Counted from the stretch's first letter, positions 13,191 through 25,439 are shown. The stretch is DNA of 64,000 nucleotides from Zeugodacus cucurbitae (GCF_028554725.1 NC_071668.1:12215501-12279500); one strand, 5' to 3'. The notes: generated by a model not told the origin, from the sequence alone. Program-made: numbers and translations.

Positions 13191-13918
13191 AACATGATGC
13201 TTTTGGATCACATCTTTTCAATTAATCGAATTACTGACTTAGATCTAGAAAAACGAAACTTCGAAAGTGCGGGCAATGTGTTTTCTGAGATTTGGAGCAA
13301 GTTAGTCATTGATAATTTTCCAGTCGTTGCTGAATATGTTGCATAACTGTTACTGGACTAGATATTGAACAGGCTATGATGTTGAAAAATAATGCAACTT
13401 GGTATACTAAACATGTACGTGAGTCACAATATTTTTTACAAATAGTTAAATGTGAAACTATTGCATGTTGCGGTGTAAGACGTTCTAGTCTTTGAGAATT
13501 ATTAAAAGAAGGATTTTTTCCACTACCCGTGTTAATTAAACAGACATCAGAAGGTTATGCAGTCACAGGGAGTGATGACAACGACGCTAAGTTTATTATT
13601 ACTACAGATATTATTAAATCATCTCATCTAAACAAGTTCCATATGATAGTTATTACCCTAGTGTCGAGTCATACTTATTTAAAAGATCGTGTAGCATATG
13701 TGGCCTATATTTTTCTTCATATAAAGCCACCAATCAACACAAACAATCACATAAAAAAAGAGCTGTTACCTATCTCGAAAATTCGTCCTCAAAGAATTGC
13801 GGCTAGACGTGGCCGAGAGATTCTCTGTTTAATGAATGATGACGATGCTTTATGGATGGAAAAAGAAGATGTTGATGCGAAAGATGTTCCTGACATCCAT
13901 ATTCAGAACGAAAATTAA
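13191..13918 (+). pseudogene. Decayed C2H2 zinc-finger gene, probably transposon-borne
   Basis: A protein can be followed through several frames. 13191-13345 reads open and then hits a stop after a frameshift near 13340-13345. 13346-13632 continues in another frame with an in-frame TGA at 13493-13495. About 13637-13760 is in a third frame. The tail to 13918 returns to the second frame. The third-frame part encodes a full zinc-finger pattern, C-x2-C-x12-H-x3-H, at 13690-13752, preceded by a YxPSVxSY-like segment. The last open piece (13529-13918, 129 codons) alone misreads the finger region. The segments KHVRESQYFLQIVKC and KIRPQRIAARRGREI resemble a repeated protein family I recall from arthropod genomes but cannot name. 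It cannot make an intact product. The bracketing G-rich repeats suggest a mobile element carried it. Confidence 0.65.
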
Positions 13919-14139
13919 GTGCCTGATTTACCAATGATAAATTAAATAAAGGAGTGGGTCAAAAGTGCATGGACATGATTAAGTTTTGTATTTTTAATTA
14001 GCATAATTAAGTATCTATTATATCTTGACTAGTCATTCGTTGTCTCTGTATTTTAATATTTAACTAAATGCATATGTATATAAGAATCAAAGAATAACCT
14101 GTTTTTTTATTTTATGATAAATCCATAAAATTGGAAAAT

Positions 14140-14262
14140 GGGTGACGTCACGTCAGGGGGGGGGAGGGGTCAGTTCAAAATGTGACAACTTGTGACAAGG
14201 AGGGGGGAGGGGTTGAAAAGTCCTTAAATTCGTGTGACGTAATTTATGGATGGCCCCTAACT
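14140..14262 (+). repeat. G-rich element end, downstream of the zinc-finger pseudogene
   Basis: Holds GTGACGTCACGTCAGG, an eight- or nine-G run near 14156-14165, a TGTGACAAGGAGGGGGGAGG block and a terminal GTGTGACGTAATTTATGG motif. The CCATAAATTACGTCAC motif, read on the minus strand, is one I recall from element ends in insect genomes. Together with 13041-13110 it flanks the pseudogene. I did not identify a target-site duplication. Confidence 0.5.
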
Positions 14263-17200
14263 CACATCCAAAAGTCTCCGAATCATTTGAAGAACAGCTG
14301 TCGAAGGTGAATCTTTTGAGGGTTAAGACATACTCGTACAATGTGCCCAAGACTCCATGAAAAAGCTTCCGCGGTGGCAATCCTTGGGCAGGTAAAATCC
14401 TTGTTCCTTTATGAAATTTCACTGTCATGAGAATCCTTTGTCAGTGTTATAGTCTCTCTTTGGAAAAACTGTTTTGAACATTTATTTTGGAACATCCCAC
14501 AGATATGGGGAAAAAATTAGAAAAATAGTTCTTGAGGAGAATAACACTATATTAATATTAAAATTCGGGTCCGCAACCGAGGATTCTTAATTTATGAGAT
14601 TATTATTATTCTTATAATTTTAGTAGTATATACATATATAATGAAAAAAAGTGCATCTAATCACCAAATAGGTAGCTACCAGGATCTACAACTCATTAAA
14701 CGACCACTGATTTCGCTCACTGTACGATTAGTCTTAAATGAAGGGTCTGTTCATGTTACTTTCCAAGGGTTTACACTCATCTCTTTCCAACTGAAGTGGA
14801 GTTTTGCAAAGAACTAGTTTTTGCGAAAATAATAAAAATATACAGCAATGAGGAAGTGTCACATATACATTTATATATATGTATTTATATATAAGTATGT
14901 ATCTCTATAAATCCACATAAATAGCAAGGTATGAATGTCATTACTACCTTTCCCGGTAGTTGTTGCAATTGTTGCCAACAGCCATTGTTTGGCAGCGAAA
15001 TGAGCATTCATGCGCCGGAGCTAAGCTCAATTCAACTCCCCTCAGTCCCCGAGCTGTCTTCGCCTCTTTGTTTGCCTATCCGCAATTTTTTTTTTTTTTT
15101 GTTTTGCAACTCCATTATGGTTGTTGGTTGAATGGTTGGTTGGTCGCCAGTTGATGCATTGCTGCGACAGCAATTGTTGGAAGATGGTAGCTGCCTGCCA
15201 TCATTTAGTGCATTTGTATAATTTCTGTTTGTTGTTATTATTGTTGTTGTTGCAGTTCATTTGGCTGTTAAACAAAATCATTTCTTTCATTTATTGTGTA
15301 TTTGTGTGCAAACCTTGTTGACAGAAATCCGCACAAATCATAATCAATCAAAAATATTTGCACTGTTCCGTCCGTTGCTTGCTTCCCTTCTCCCCCCGAA
15401 GGGCGTTCGGTGATGATGAGCGAGGTGACAGCCGTACAAAAGACGAAACGGAAGAGCACTGCATTCGAATGCCTCCAGAGAATTCCAGCAAAATGTAAAT
15501 ATGGTTGCGCTTGAGCGGCTACTTGGAACTGGAAATCCGCAAACACACACACATGCGCACTCGAAGGCTTGCATGTGTTATTGTGTGTGTGTGCGCTTTG
15601 ATGCATCGATGCACTGCTGCGATTTGTTGGCAATTTGTTGTGCGGAATGTCATTGTCAATCAGTCAAACCGAGCGTTATTACAACAAGCATGTTGCTTGT
15701 GTTTGTTGTTTTTGCTTTTTTCTCCCATTCTACTTTGCCACAACTGCTGCACTTGGTCACCACTTGCTGTGAGTGCAGGGCCACCTCTAACCGCAATCGG
15801 CGTAATCAATTTTCTTGCTGTAGACAACAAAAACAAACACATATGGAGTTGAGAAAGGTACAATATTTAGAGTTGCTCAGAATCGAAAAACAATGCAAGG
15901 GAATTAATACTGTTACATGGAAAAGTAATATTTTATATTAAATTAAAAAGAACTAACTTAAAATCTTTTAGAGCAAGTTCGCCGAAAAAAAAGAATTTAT
16001 CTTGAAAGGAAAGATAGATTGAAACGATCGTTGCTGATGTTTGGATATATATTCTTCTTAGGCATGGCCAATCAGTACCTACATCAAGAATCAATTAGTT
16101 TAGTATGTTCTATAATTTCCTCGCCCTCAAGGTAGAGCTCTTTTATCACAAGTAGCCTTAAAAGTAAAAAACAATAATCTTGAAAGAACTCTTAAAAGAA
16201 TACAACTCTTGAACCCATAAATAAGGAGAAATTGCATTGAAAAAATAGATTTCCTCGGCCATTTTCCATAATCTCTTGAGTTTAGTGGAAACTCGAACTT
16301 TGGTACCGGGAACTTCTCTTTGTTAAGGAAGATAGGTGTTATAAATATAATTCTTCTATCTTAATTCCAAAGTTGAGTCCCTCAGCATTCGTTGCAAAGC
16401 ATTCAACTTTAGCTAACTTACATCAGATTAAAATCTCAGAGACGGAGAGATATATTAAGCTTTTATTGCCGCACGATCTCCACTGCTTTTACCTTCAAGA
16501 ATGACATATGATTGGACTTTTGAGCAGATATACAGTTTCTTAAACGAATATGTGTACCTATCCTTATTACTTTGAGCAATTTATAAGTATATGAAGATGG
16601 AGAGAGAGAACTCACAAGTTGTGAGAAGTACATACAATTTAGGGCTTTTATCTTTATTTTTTTGAAAACATGATCTTCAAAAAAGTCTAAAATTTTTTTT
16701 CAAGTTTAAGAACCTCTGTATAGAAAATGTAAAGAAGTTACAAACAGATCTAGGAAGTGCTATATATAAAGCTGTGAAGGTCTCTGTATATAATCCCTAA
16801 ACTAAGACAGTGCCTTGCTTTTAGGAAAAACACAATAATATGAATCGCGAATAGTTACACGAAACCTTTTAGTTTTGGTACATGCAAACCACCCTTTAAA
16901 AAGTTTGAAGAGAAGAAATCCTATCGAACACTTAAGTACTAGATCATTGGGCAGTATTACTTAAAATAGAAGTGGACTCAAGGAGCTAAGTTTCTCAAAA
17001 GAGAGAGTACTGATTGCTTAATTCTCAAAAAAACAAAAAAAAAAACATGAGATCTGTAACAGGGCTTGTCAATAAATCGACTTCTCTGAGACTAGGAGTG
17101 AAGATGAATTCAACGAATCCGATATCATTAAAATCGGTCCCGTCGTTTTTGGGTTAAAATTGACCATGTTTTCGGGTAAGCTAGGTCATTTTTATTTTTC

Positions 17201-20200
17201 TTGAGCTATAGACAGTCTAAAAAAACCCCCGCTTATTTGTTTATAAAGGGTTTGAAATGTATTGAAGGTAGAACTGATGTGAGAAAATTTTTTAAGATTT
17301 TTAAATCGATCAAAAGCCTGTCAAATCAATGAAAACAATTTTGCTTGGGAAGACCAAAGGGGGCTCTTAGTGTTATAATATCTATATTGATTTTTTTATG
17401 AAAGAACAAATTCTTGGGGGTATTATTTGAGTGAACTCATTTGTTAGCCACATTCGATAGCCAATTCAGATATTTTTTACTTTCCTGGTATAATTAAATA
17501 TATTACCAACCTTCAGTTCATGCTTGGTGAACACTGGTGGGGATTCCATTATGCATTTTTCACAGGATCATGTGACTGTCAAACTTCATCTGCAAGATGT
17601 ACATATGTATTTAAATCCATAAAGATTTAATAAGCAAAATAAACTGTCAGCGAACAAAACAAATCAACACAGTAATAAACACACATTCCCAATAAATCCG
17701 TACCAAAATACAAAAAAAGTACACACGAACACTGCAGAAAACACAAACAAATATATGTACATACATGAATTCGCAAGGAGTATTTACGGATGAAAACAAA
17801 GGAGTATATCTCAACGCATTTGCGATGTAGCAATGTGAGCATATTCGCAAATAAATTCATATGGACATATTTACACAGGATGGACGAGAAATGCTTGGTA
17901 CAACATAGCTTAACACCACATAGCATAGCATGGCATAGCCACCACATAGCATAGCATTAGCATAGCACAGAACCACATAACATAGCTCCGCACCGCACAG
18001 CAGCCAGCATGTCCAGCTGTCCGTCTAAATGTTGATATAATAGACGATGGCAAACAAATCGGTAATCCAAATCCCAAGTTAACAGTGGTACTACAACGCC
18101 ATGTGACAATGAAGGTACACACACACATACATATACTCACTCGCCTGTGCGCAGTGGGCTCGAGCCGCGTAGAGTAGCCGGAATAAGTAACAGTGGCAAT
18201 GCGTGAAACAGCAGGCGATGAGCGAGAGGGGGGCACAGCGACGAGTGGAGAGGTGCAAATTTGAAGATGAAGATGAAACTGTGCTGACAAAGTGGCAGAC
18301 AAAGAGGCAATCAGTTAGCCAACGAAGACGGCATACGTATAGGACACCTGGGAGCGGCAACGAGCAAGCAAATGAACAAGCAGCAAAGCAAAGATCGATG
18401 GATGGATGGATGAATGGACGAAGGCAGCAATAAAGACTGTGTATGCAAACGAAATCATTTGAACGGCAGCAAGCAAATTTCGGACGATTGACCATTTGGA
18501 CCGTTGTTTTCGGGCTTTGTCAGCAGCAAAAAAAAAGAAAGAAGACAGTAGTGCGCTGCCAAGTTGCCAGAAGTCAAGACGGTAGTAGTGGTCAGCAGCA
18601 GCTAGATGGATGACTGGATGTCCCGCTGTTGATTGGTTGTACATATGTTTTAGGCCGGTATAAATGTCACTTTCGATAACAATTCGTACCATTGCGACGA
18701 GCTGTGTTTGTTGAGCGTAAAGTGAAAAGCGTGTGCAGGGCAATACATCATCGTCGCTTTGTTGCTGGGCAGCATCAACAGCAGGAGTAACAAACAACAA
18801 AAACAAGAAAAAGAAAGGAAGATGACTTCATGGAAAGGCAGCAAGCAGTTCCACAAGTGAACGCATGCCAAGCGCTGATTTTTGACAGTGGAATTGAGTA
18901 GACTTCACTCGGTTGGAGCTGGTCCGGAGGCTCCGCGCTGCTTAGGCAAATGCTGACGACCGCTAAAGTGACGTATACACATGTTTATACTGGTTATTGT
19001 TGTTGCCACCTTTTGTTACAGCCACGCTTGTGTCCTCATTTCGCTTTGTCTGTAAACGCTCGAACTGTCAGTAACCGGGCAATAGATCGATCGCATAGCA
19101 TCGGACATTCGCCGAATGTAGTCGGTCGGCGGTCGTACGACGTCGACTGCCAACAGTTGGTTGATCTGCGCGCGTCCAACTGCTGTTGTGGAGCAATAAT
19201 GAAATGCCTTCCTGACAAGTAAAGAGTAAACTGGGAATTATGCGAAGCATGGCTCAGAAAGCAGCGGGTGTTCGACCGAATTTCAGAATTTCACGAAAAT
19301 AACTAATACACCGAATTCAAAATTGCTTGACAGGGATTATGGCATATTTGTTGATACAAATTGTGTGGTGCTTGTTGTTGTTGTTTTGAGCTGAATTTTA
19401 AATTTAATGTAGGCTACAGCGTGTGAGACTGAGCAAAATGTAGCAAGTGGGGATTTGAGGCAGGAATATCTTGTTGATATGATTAAAATGTTAATTGTCT
19501 TTAGTTGTAGATATATATATGTATGTGTAATTGCCTTAAATATGTATAATTGTGTCATATTTGCGGTCACTTGCATCTCAGCCGCCATATTAATTAGTAC
19601 AATTTACAGATAATTTTACGTGATATACATACAGACATGTTTAAAACTCACTTTGGCGGCGTGTAACGCTTTGATCGGCCTATAAATTCTTAATTTTTCC
19701 ATATCAAAACTCCGCCTTCAAGTAAGAAAATTATGAATTTTATGACTTTTTAATTTCCTCGGCGAGCATTTGCAACGAAAATCGATGAATTGGTGCAGTC
19801 GAAAAAAGGGCGCAATAAAATTGAAAATATCTTTACATATAAGCATATGTACATACATATAGATTTACATACCTTTACATATGTTCTCGAGCCGCTAGTT
19901 TGTACTTCTTCTTACTTGAACACGCCGCGCTTCACCACACACAAATAAAAATTATTAAATAACAACAACAACCATCATCATAATCATCATCATCACCGGT
20001 AATGTTGACGATAATACCAATCTACGGCTTATTAAGCTGCGGCCGCCACCAACAACTGCCGCACAAACAACATATTTATTTCGTTATAAATGTCAGCATG
20101 AAGGTACATCCGAGCCGCGTTCTCAAGCATACACCTTTGTACATACAGTTCTGTATGCCATTCGCCATCATAATCGTCATAATACAATATATATGTATAG

Positions 20201-20604
20201 TATATTCAGTAATAAAGTCGTAATAAAAACAAAAGCAAAAAAAAAAAACGAAAAATAATAAAATAAAACGAAGCGCAACGAATCAATTCGTATTGTAGCG
20301 ATTTGAATGCGTCCAATTTGAGAACTCGACTGATCAGACTGTTCAGCACCGCAAGACCGACTGACTGACAACGCTGCTGACAACAGCCGGTAAATTGCGC
20401 AGACGACAGCCGCGTAAAGTGTTTCTTTCTGAGACAACTGTGCATTGTAGCTCACACCGCCGACCTCTGTAATGTTCTTTATCGCGACCGGAAGGTTGTC
20501 CTGCTGTGTAGTGATCGGTTATAGATCGCTTTGTCGCTACACTGACACTTTGTAATTAGAAATATGTTATTTTAATTTAAGCGCGTTGAAGGGTAACATT
20601 CTTA
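14263..20604. other. Intergenic, no gene seen
   Basis: A minus-strand frame ending at 14153 and starting near 14428 contains a plausible-looking 55-residue peptide, but it runs into the element end and matches nothing I know. 14580-15840 and 17600-20560 are CAA/TTG/CACA-rich with GC-richer patches (15360-15660, 18100-19250, 20300-20560). 15850-17570 is the simple-repeat-poor texture. The many open frames at 15268-15941 and 17910-18871 overlap on both strands and are treated as chance. Confidence 0.5.
17905..17995 (+). repeat. Cryptic CATAG repeat
   Basis: CATAG or CATAGC recurs roughly ten times in about 90 bp, interrupted by CCACA words. It is a degenerate short tandem repeat with no coding meaning. 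Confidence 0.7.
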
Positions 20605-20949
20605 ATGGTGCGATTAAAATTTGTTATTATAACTAGTATCATATATAATATTTTATTGGTATTTTTCTACACTTTAACTAGCATAATTCTTCGCGAGAAC
20701 TACTTTGGGGTTACAGCAATGAACATTGTAGAAAGAAAGGAGTTGATGGTTACAGCAATGAACATTGTAGAAAGAAAGGAGTTGATTAGGGGCGATAAGC
20801 TGAAGGTGGTTTTACTTATTAATTGGCTAGTATTTAACAGGCTAAAAAGTGGAACGGTATTCAGCGATATCCACGACTTGAAAGCTTTCACAGGGCAGTT
20901 GGCTCCGGAACGCAGAACGGATCCGGAGTTTTATCCAATCAAGGGCTGA
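20605..20949 (+). CDS. Hypothetical small protein with in-frame 13-residue duplication
   Basis: An ATG-initiated open frame of 114 codons. Residues about 5-30 are strongly hydrophobic and could be a signal anchor. The middle contains a perfect 39-bp tandem duplication (20709-20747 and 20748-20786), which repeats 13 residues (VTAMNIVERKELM type). The C-terminal half is mixed polar with charged residues. I recognise no domain. A TTTGGGGTTACAG context near 20704-20716 could be a splice acceptor, so the hydrophobic part might instead be intron. It may equally be chance or mobile-element remnant, because it sits among non-coding DNA with no neighbouring exon. Confidence 0.2.
   Translation: MVRLKFVIITSIIYNILLVFFYTLTSIILRENYFGVTAMNIVERKELMVTAMNIVERKELIRGDKLKVVLLINWLVFNRLKSGTVFSDIHDLKAFTGQLAPERRTDPEFYPIKG
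20709..20786 (+). repeat. Perfect 39-bp tandem duplication
   Basis: Two adjacent identical 39-bp units beginning GGTTACAGCAATGAAC. The length is a multiple of three, so the surrounding open frame is preserved. The identity indicates a recent event. Confidence 0.95.
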
Positions 20950-21067
20950 CAACTCGACAGCATTCCTCAAAAATTCAACTAAAAAACCACAAATTCTTCA
21001 TATTTCGTTAGCATAGGGTCAAATGAATGGCTTCGTGAAGTCCAGTTGAAATCTTCACTGCTGCATG

Positions 21068-21840
21068 AACTTTAATCGTACGCTGTTCATGTGACCTCTA
21101 CGGCTTTAAACTTAAATACTGTTTATTAGTCCTTTCTGAGGTAATTATTGAGAGAAGATCAGATATTGGTTCCTTAGTTCCTCAGTTAGATCTCGACATT
21201 CATTTCATTCATTCGTTTTTTCGTCCTTAATTCCGAATCTTTATAATGTTATCGGAATATCCAAACATCCGTATTACGGTTACAATAGAGACAAAGCCTA
21301 AGCTTTAACCAAATCATGTTTACATGACCTTGAACTTGGTTACTTTTTATCAATCCTTACTGAGCCACCCAATGGAGAGGTGATCACATATAGGTTACTC
21401 AATCACCGCAGTACTCCCATATATGTAGATTAGAACTCCACATTCCTGCACCTCTTCTCATTTTCGTCCTTTCCAAAACTTTAAAATGATGTCGAAACCT
21501 TCGTATTACTGTTAGATTAGAAATAAAGAAATGACTGAAGTCAAGCTCTTCTTCTACCTGAGCTTTAACCGAACCCAGTTTATATGGCCTCGAACTTGAT
21601 TACTTTTTATCAGTTCTTACTGAGGTATGATGAGGATTGAGTATCCAACCTGTTAATCAGACCAAATAGATCTAAGAATATTATTTGACTGGCATATATC
21701 TACTAGAGAACTGAGTTATTAGTGAGTCTTTATATTATTTGTTTCATTTCTTCTGTTTTTCTGTTTTCTTTTCTAATCTTTATTATGATATCGGAACTAT
21801 CACAAAATTTTAAGCTCTCTAATTACAATAAATGTCTAGG
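21068..21840 (+). repeat. Diverged tandem array, about 230-260-bp period
   Basis: Three related units. The marker AACTTTAATC or AGCTTTAACC occurs at 21068, 21301 and 21561, spacings of 233 and 260 bp. In each unit it is followed by a GACCT or GGCCT word and then a TTATTAGTC-, TTTATCAATC- or TTTATCAGTTC-TTACTGAG-type segment, with TTTTCGTCC and TTTAAAATGATGTCG-like words further on. Divergence is considerable. It lies inside a simple-repeat-poor block and supports the idea that such blocks are old repeats. Confidence 0.65.
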
Positions 21841-24800
21841 GCTAAAATATGCATCTAGTACCCAGCACTTGGAATAAGGAGAAGCTTGGTAAAACCTAAA
21901 GGAATCTTGAAAATTTTAACGTTCGAACGACTTTAAGACCGACAAAGGTGATCCGGAACTAAACCAAAGGAGATCTCCAAATCAGAAATCATGCATACAA
22001 GTCTTGAATTTCTTCGGTAACAAAACTTGAAGTTACTGAGTCTGTGACGTGGTCATTTCTACTACTCAGCTAAATCGTGGATGATATAATCTTACGACTT
22101 TGAGAGAGTGTTGGTAGGAGGCCCATCTGAAACTCATCTAGTTATTCTGATTCTTTGCTAAAGAAAATGAAGGAGTCAAGGAACTTCCACTGGACTTCTC
22201 TGGTTGCGATTGAATGAAGTTTCGTCTGAGCAGGAAAAAACTTATGTAGACCTTGAAACGAAACAAAAATTAAGAAGAGCTTCTTTTTCAGATTTAGTTT
22301 CTCTTGACTATTTAGTCATTTCAAATGTCAAAAATGAGCTCTGATTTTTTTGGTCTAAGGCAGAGTTAGTTCTGAAAAACAGATTTTCCGGGATAATTGG
22401 GATGGTTCCTAATTCGGACTATCTGCAGAACCTACCTAAGGACTAAAAAACTGTTAGAAAACTTTTTCTTCACCTATAAGAAATGTATTTGGAAAATCGA
22501 ATGTGGATTTCCAATCAATCGTGTCCTTAGCTTCATTAGAGTCAACACTGTACTTGCCACGATCACCGCAGTCGCAGCTGCTTCCCACATTCACACACAC
22601 ATGCATGTATCCACTGCTGTCGTTTTGTCATCAAAGCGCTCAAATCTGCTTAAATATTTTAACACATCCAACAAACACGCAGCAGTGCCACAAAGCCAGC
22701 CTGAGCCAGCCAGCTTGACCGCGCGTCTGTCACTCATACTCAGGTGTGGAATGGTAATTTGGAATTACCGATGTATATGTATGCATAATAACGCGTAATA
22801 TAACAACAAAATATGCCACAACAAACGCAACGCAAAGCCGATGTCAAAGCAAGCGCGCCGCAATCGCCATTGCAATGCAACGCACAACAACAACAACAAC
22901 AAAAGCGGCGACGACGGTAGAGGCGGTAGTAATAAAGCTACCTCAATGATGATCGAACCAACGGAGAATGTGCAATGAAAATACAAAAACCATAATTATA
23001 TTTTGTGATGTCTTCATTTGAGCGAGCGGCTAAAGCGCAGGCGTTGCGGCGGCTGGAGCGTCACTTGGCGGATCGTCGGTTGACCAATATTTATGCGCAG
23101 CGCGGCGATAAATAAAGAGCTGCATGCTTTAGTGTGTGTGTGTGTTGGTGTTGTTGTTGTAGCAGCATCATAACTTCTTGCGTAGATAATATGCATTTGT
23201 TGTTGTTGTTTGCCTTTTTTCTTATTTTAATTTTTATTTATATTTCTTTGGCTTTTTATATGCTGATTGTGGACCGCATCAAAAGTGCCGAACGCAACGC
23301 AGCGCAGCATAATTATATTGCTGCCGCCGCACAAATAATCCCAAGATGTTGACAACACATGAAAAAGGCACGACAAAGGGCTGGCTGTCTACAACAACAA
23401 CAACCGCTTAAGCCAAGTTAAAATTGTGGCTAAGCGGACCTTTTTTGTTTTTATTGTTGTTGTAACTTGTTGTGTTGTTGTTGTAATTTTTGTAGTTGTA
23501 ACCTGCCCGTTGTTGTCTGATAAGAATGTAATAACCAAATAATAGCCGTAATGTGAACAAAGTGGACGAAAAATATGTATGTTGCTAGAACAACAACAAC
23601 AACAACAACAATTTTTTGTTGCTACCTGCCACTAAAAACACAAACAAATAACAACAAATCGATTTAAGTGAGTTGTCTAAATAGTAAAAAAATCAAACCC
23701 CCTTCATCACCCCTCTCACCCACTCGCGTTGCATGCCACAACTCAACGCTTGGTTGAAAAGCCTTTTTTGTCGTTGTTCCAATTTTTATGCAGTACAAGT
23801 TGCATTTGGATGTTCTATATTCAATAATCATACATATATACGTATATGTGTGTATGTCTCTTGCCTCTCTATCCTCTAGCAGCCAATCAGCCATAGTCTC
23901 AGTTTGTCCAAGTTGCCCAAATCTCATTAATGTGTATCTTTATAATTGGCTACTATAAATATTTGGGCTACCTGTCGTTTGTCGTCGTCTTTCGTATGAT
24001 CACTTAGTCGATAACAACAACAACAACAACTTGTATTTACATATAAACAAACATACAGACAAACTGGCTGGCAACTAGTTGGCTACTAGGCATAAAAGCT
24101 AAAGCCGCCGCCGCCATCACAGCTCATAAATACACGCTCAGACACATGCAGACATACACACATACAACCATATAGTAATCGTGGAATTTGCATATTTTTC
24201 CCATAGTCACATTTTCGAAACGATTATGGCTTAATGCAATTGAGAAATAAAAATGTTGAGGTGAGTGAACAGCGTTGTAAATATACATACTTACACATAT
24301 GTACATATATACATGCATATATGTGTTTAATGTTACTATGCTTAGCCAGTAGTAATAGGTTGCGGCTGATTGAGTGATTATGAGCGTGAGCGTGAGCGTT
24401 TGTTAAAAGCCATGCACTAAATTGGTTTGGATAGAAAATACATTAAAAATTAAGTTGTTTAACCCACAAGCGCGCACATACATACACACACAGGAACAGA
24501 TAACTGTATATATGTAAATTTGCCTCCATTAGCATAATATTTAGTTTGCCCGCAATAGTTTGTTTGGATGGGATTCTGTAAAATAATATGCAAGCTTAAA
24601 TGCTTCACTTAGTTTTATAACCGAAGTTTATCAATAAACCAATTATATAGACGACAACAACAAATATACATTTCACTAATTCAATTTCCGGTTCTGATAA
24701 GCCTTAAAAGCTAGATATATCTAATAGTTGAACTCATAAAAGTCCATATTCCGTTGTGGAATGCAGTTACTTTGAGACTACTGTCATAACCGAGTTAAGA

Positions 24801-25027
24801 TTCTAAGTGCTACTCAGTGGCAGATTCGAGATTCTGAGAGAATAATTCTCAGAACATTGTTGATGCTCCAAATATATTTACAGTTATGAGTTGTTGTTAT
24901 TGAGGAAGTGTCATAACGCATTTCTCAAATCGTTTTGGAGAGAGCTGCAGGGAAAATAGTTCTCGTTGGGATGTAAATCCGAATCCGTTTCAGGCACTAC
25001 ATACCATTGACAGTGGAATGTATGTAT
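21841..25027. other. Intergenic, no gene seen
   Basis: Positions 21841-22520 continue the simple-repeat-poor texture. 22540-24650 is rich in CAA/TTG tracts, CACA and CATA runs with some GC-richer stretches. 24660-25010 is smooth again. Open frames of 60-133 codons are dominated by low-complexity translation and no domain is recognisable. Confidence 0.55.
23589..23611 (+). repeat. (CAA)n microsatellite
   Basis: Seven uninterrupted CAA-type trinucleotides followed by T-rich DNA; typical of this genome's spacers. Confidence 0.9.
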
Positions 25028-25252
25028 GTTATTGGCGTTCAACCGTTTAGCCGGTTATAGCCGAATCGATGAGAGCGCGCCACTCTTCTCTTTCCTACGC
25101 AGTTCGGCGCCAGTTGGAGATTCCAAGTGTAACCAGGTCGCTCCAACGGAGTGGAGGTCTTCCCCTTCCTCGGCTTCCTCCGGCGGGTACTGCATCGAAC
25201 ACTTTCAGGGCTGGAGTGTTTTCGTCCATTCGGACTACATGACCTAGATAAT
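25028..25252 (-). mobile_element. LINE 3' fragment (non-LTR retrotransposon), copy 1
   Basis: On the minus strand this reads GHVVRMDE, then a peptide with ALKVFDAVPAGGSRGRGRPP, then WSDLVTLGI and WR. This is the same C-terminal tail as the LINE at 26845-27429. It is 5'-truncated to about 225 bp and lacks reverse transcriptase. The 3' part carries a snap-back motif (AACCGTTTAGCCGGTTATAGCC on plus) matching the hairpin end of the other copy. Adjacent sequence changes break the frame near the end. I found no exact target-site duplication. Confidence 0.75.
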
Positions 25253-25264
25253 ACAGTATGGATA

Positions 25265-25439
25265 CAGTAAAACCTGTCTAAGCTGGACACCTGCGGTTCA
25301 GCACTTTTTGTTCAAGTTACGCGAGTGTCCATGTTATGAAGAAATGGTTGTTTGTACTATATGTGTTGGTGCAGAACATTTTGTTCAATTTGAGCGAGTG
25401 TCCAAATTATAAGAGTGTCCAACTTTAAAAATTTTACTG
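25265..25439. mobile_element. Small TA-flanked inverted-repeat element (MITE)
   Basis: The left end reads CAGTAAAACCTGTCTAAGC then TGGACAC. The right end read on the minus strand is CAGTAAAATTTTTAAAG then TTGGACAC. The terminal eight bases match exactly, and a second shared block (TGGACAC) follows. Each end abuts a TA dinucleotide (25263-25264 and 25440-25441), the expected target-site duplication of Tc1/mariner/pogo-type transposons. It is about 175 bp with no coding capacity, so it would need a transposase from elsewhere. Internal GTGTCCA words recur, suggesting sub-terminal repeats. Superfamily is inferred from TA plus the end sequence. Confidence 0.75.

Noticed and set aside
14153..14428. 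Minus-strand 91-codon frame with a plausible peptide
   Set aside because: Its C-terminal third is translated element end (Pro-run from the G-tract) and the rest matches nothing I recognise.
15268..15941. Overlapping frames of 76-146 codons
   Set aside because: Both strands open together and composition follows CACA and TTG tracts.
17910..18871. Frames of 73-163 codons on both strands
   Set aside because: Built on GCAGCAA/GATGGATG simple repeats; no recognisable domain.
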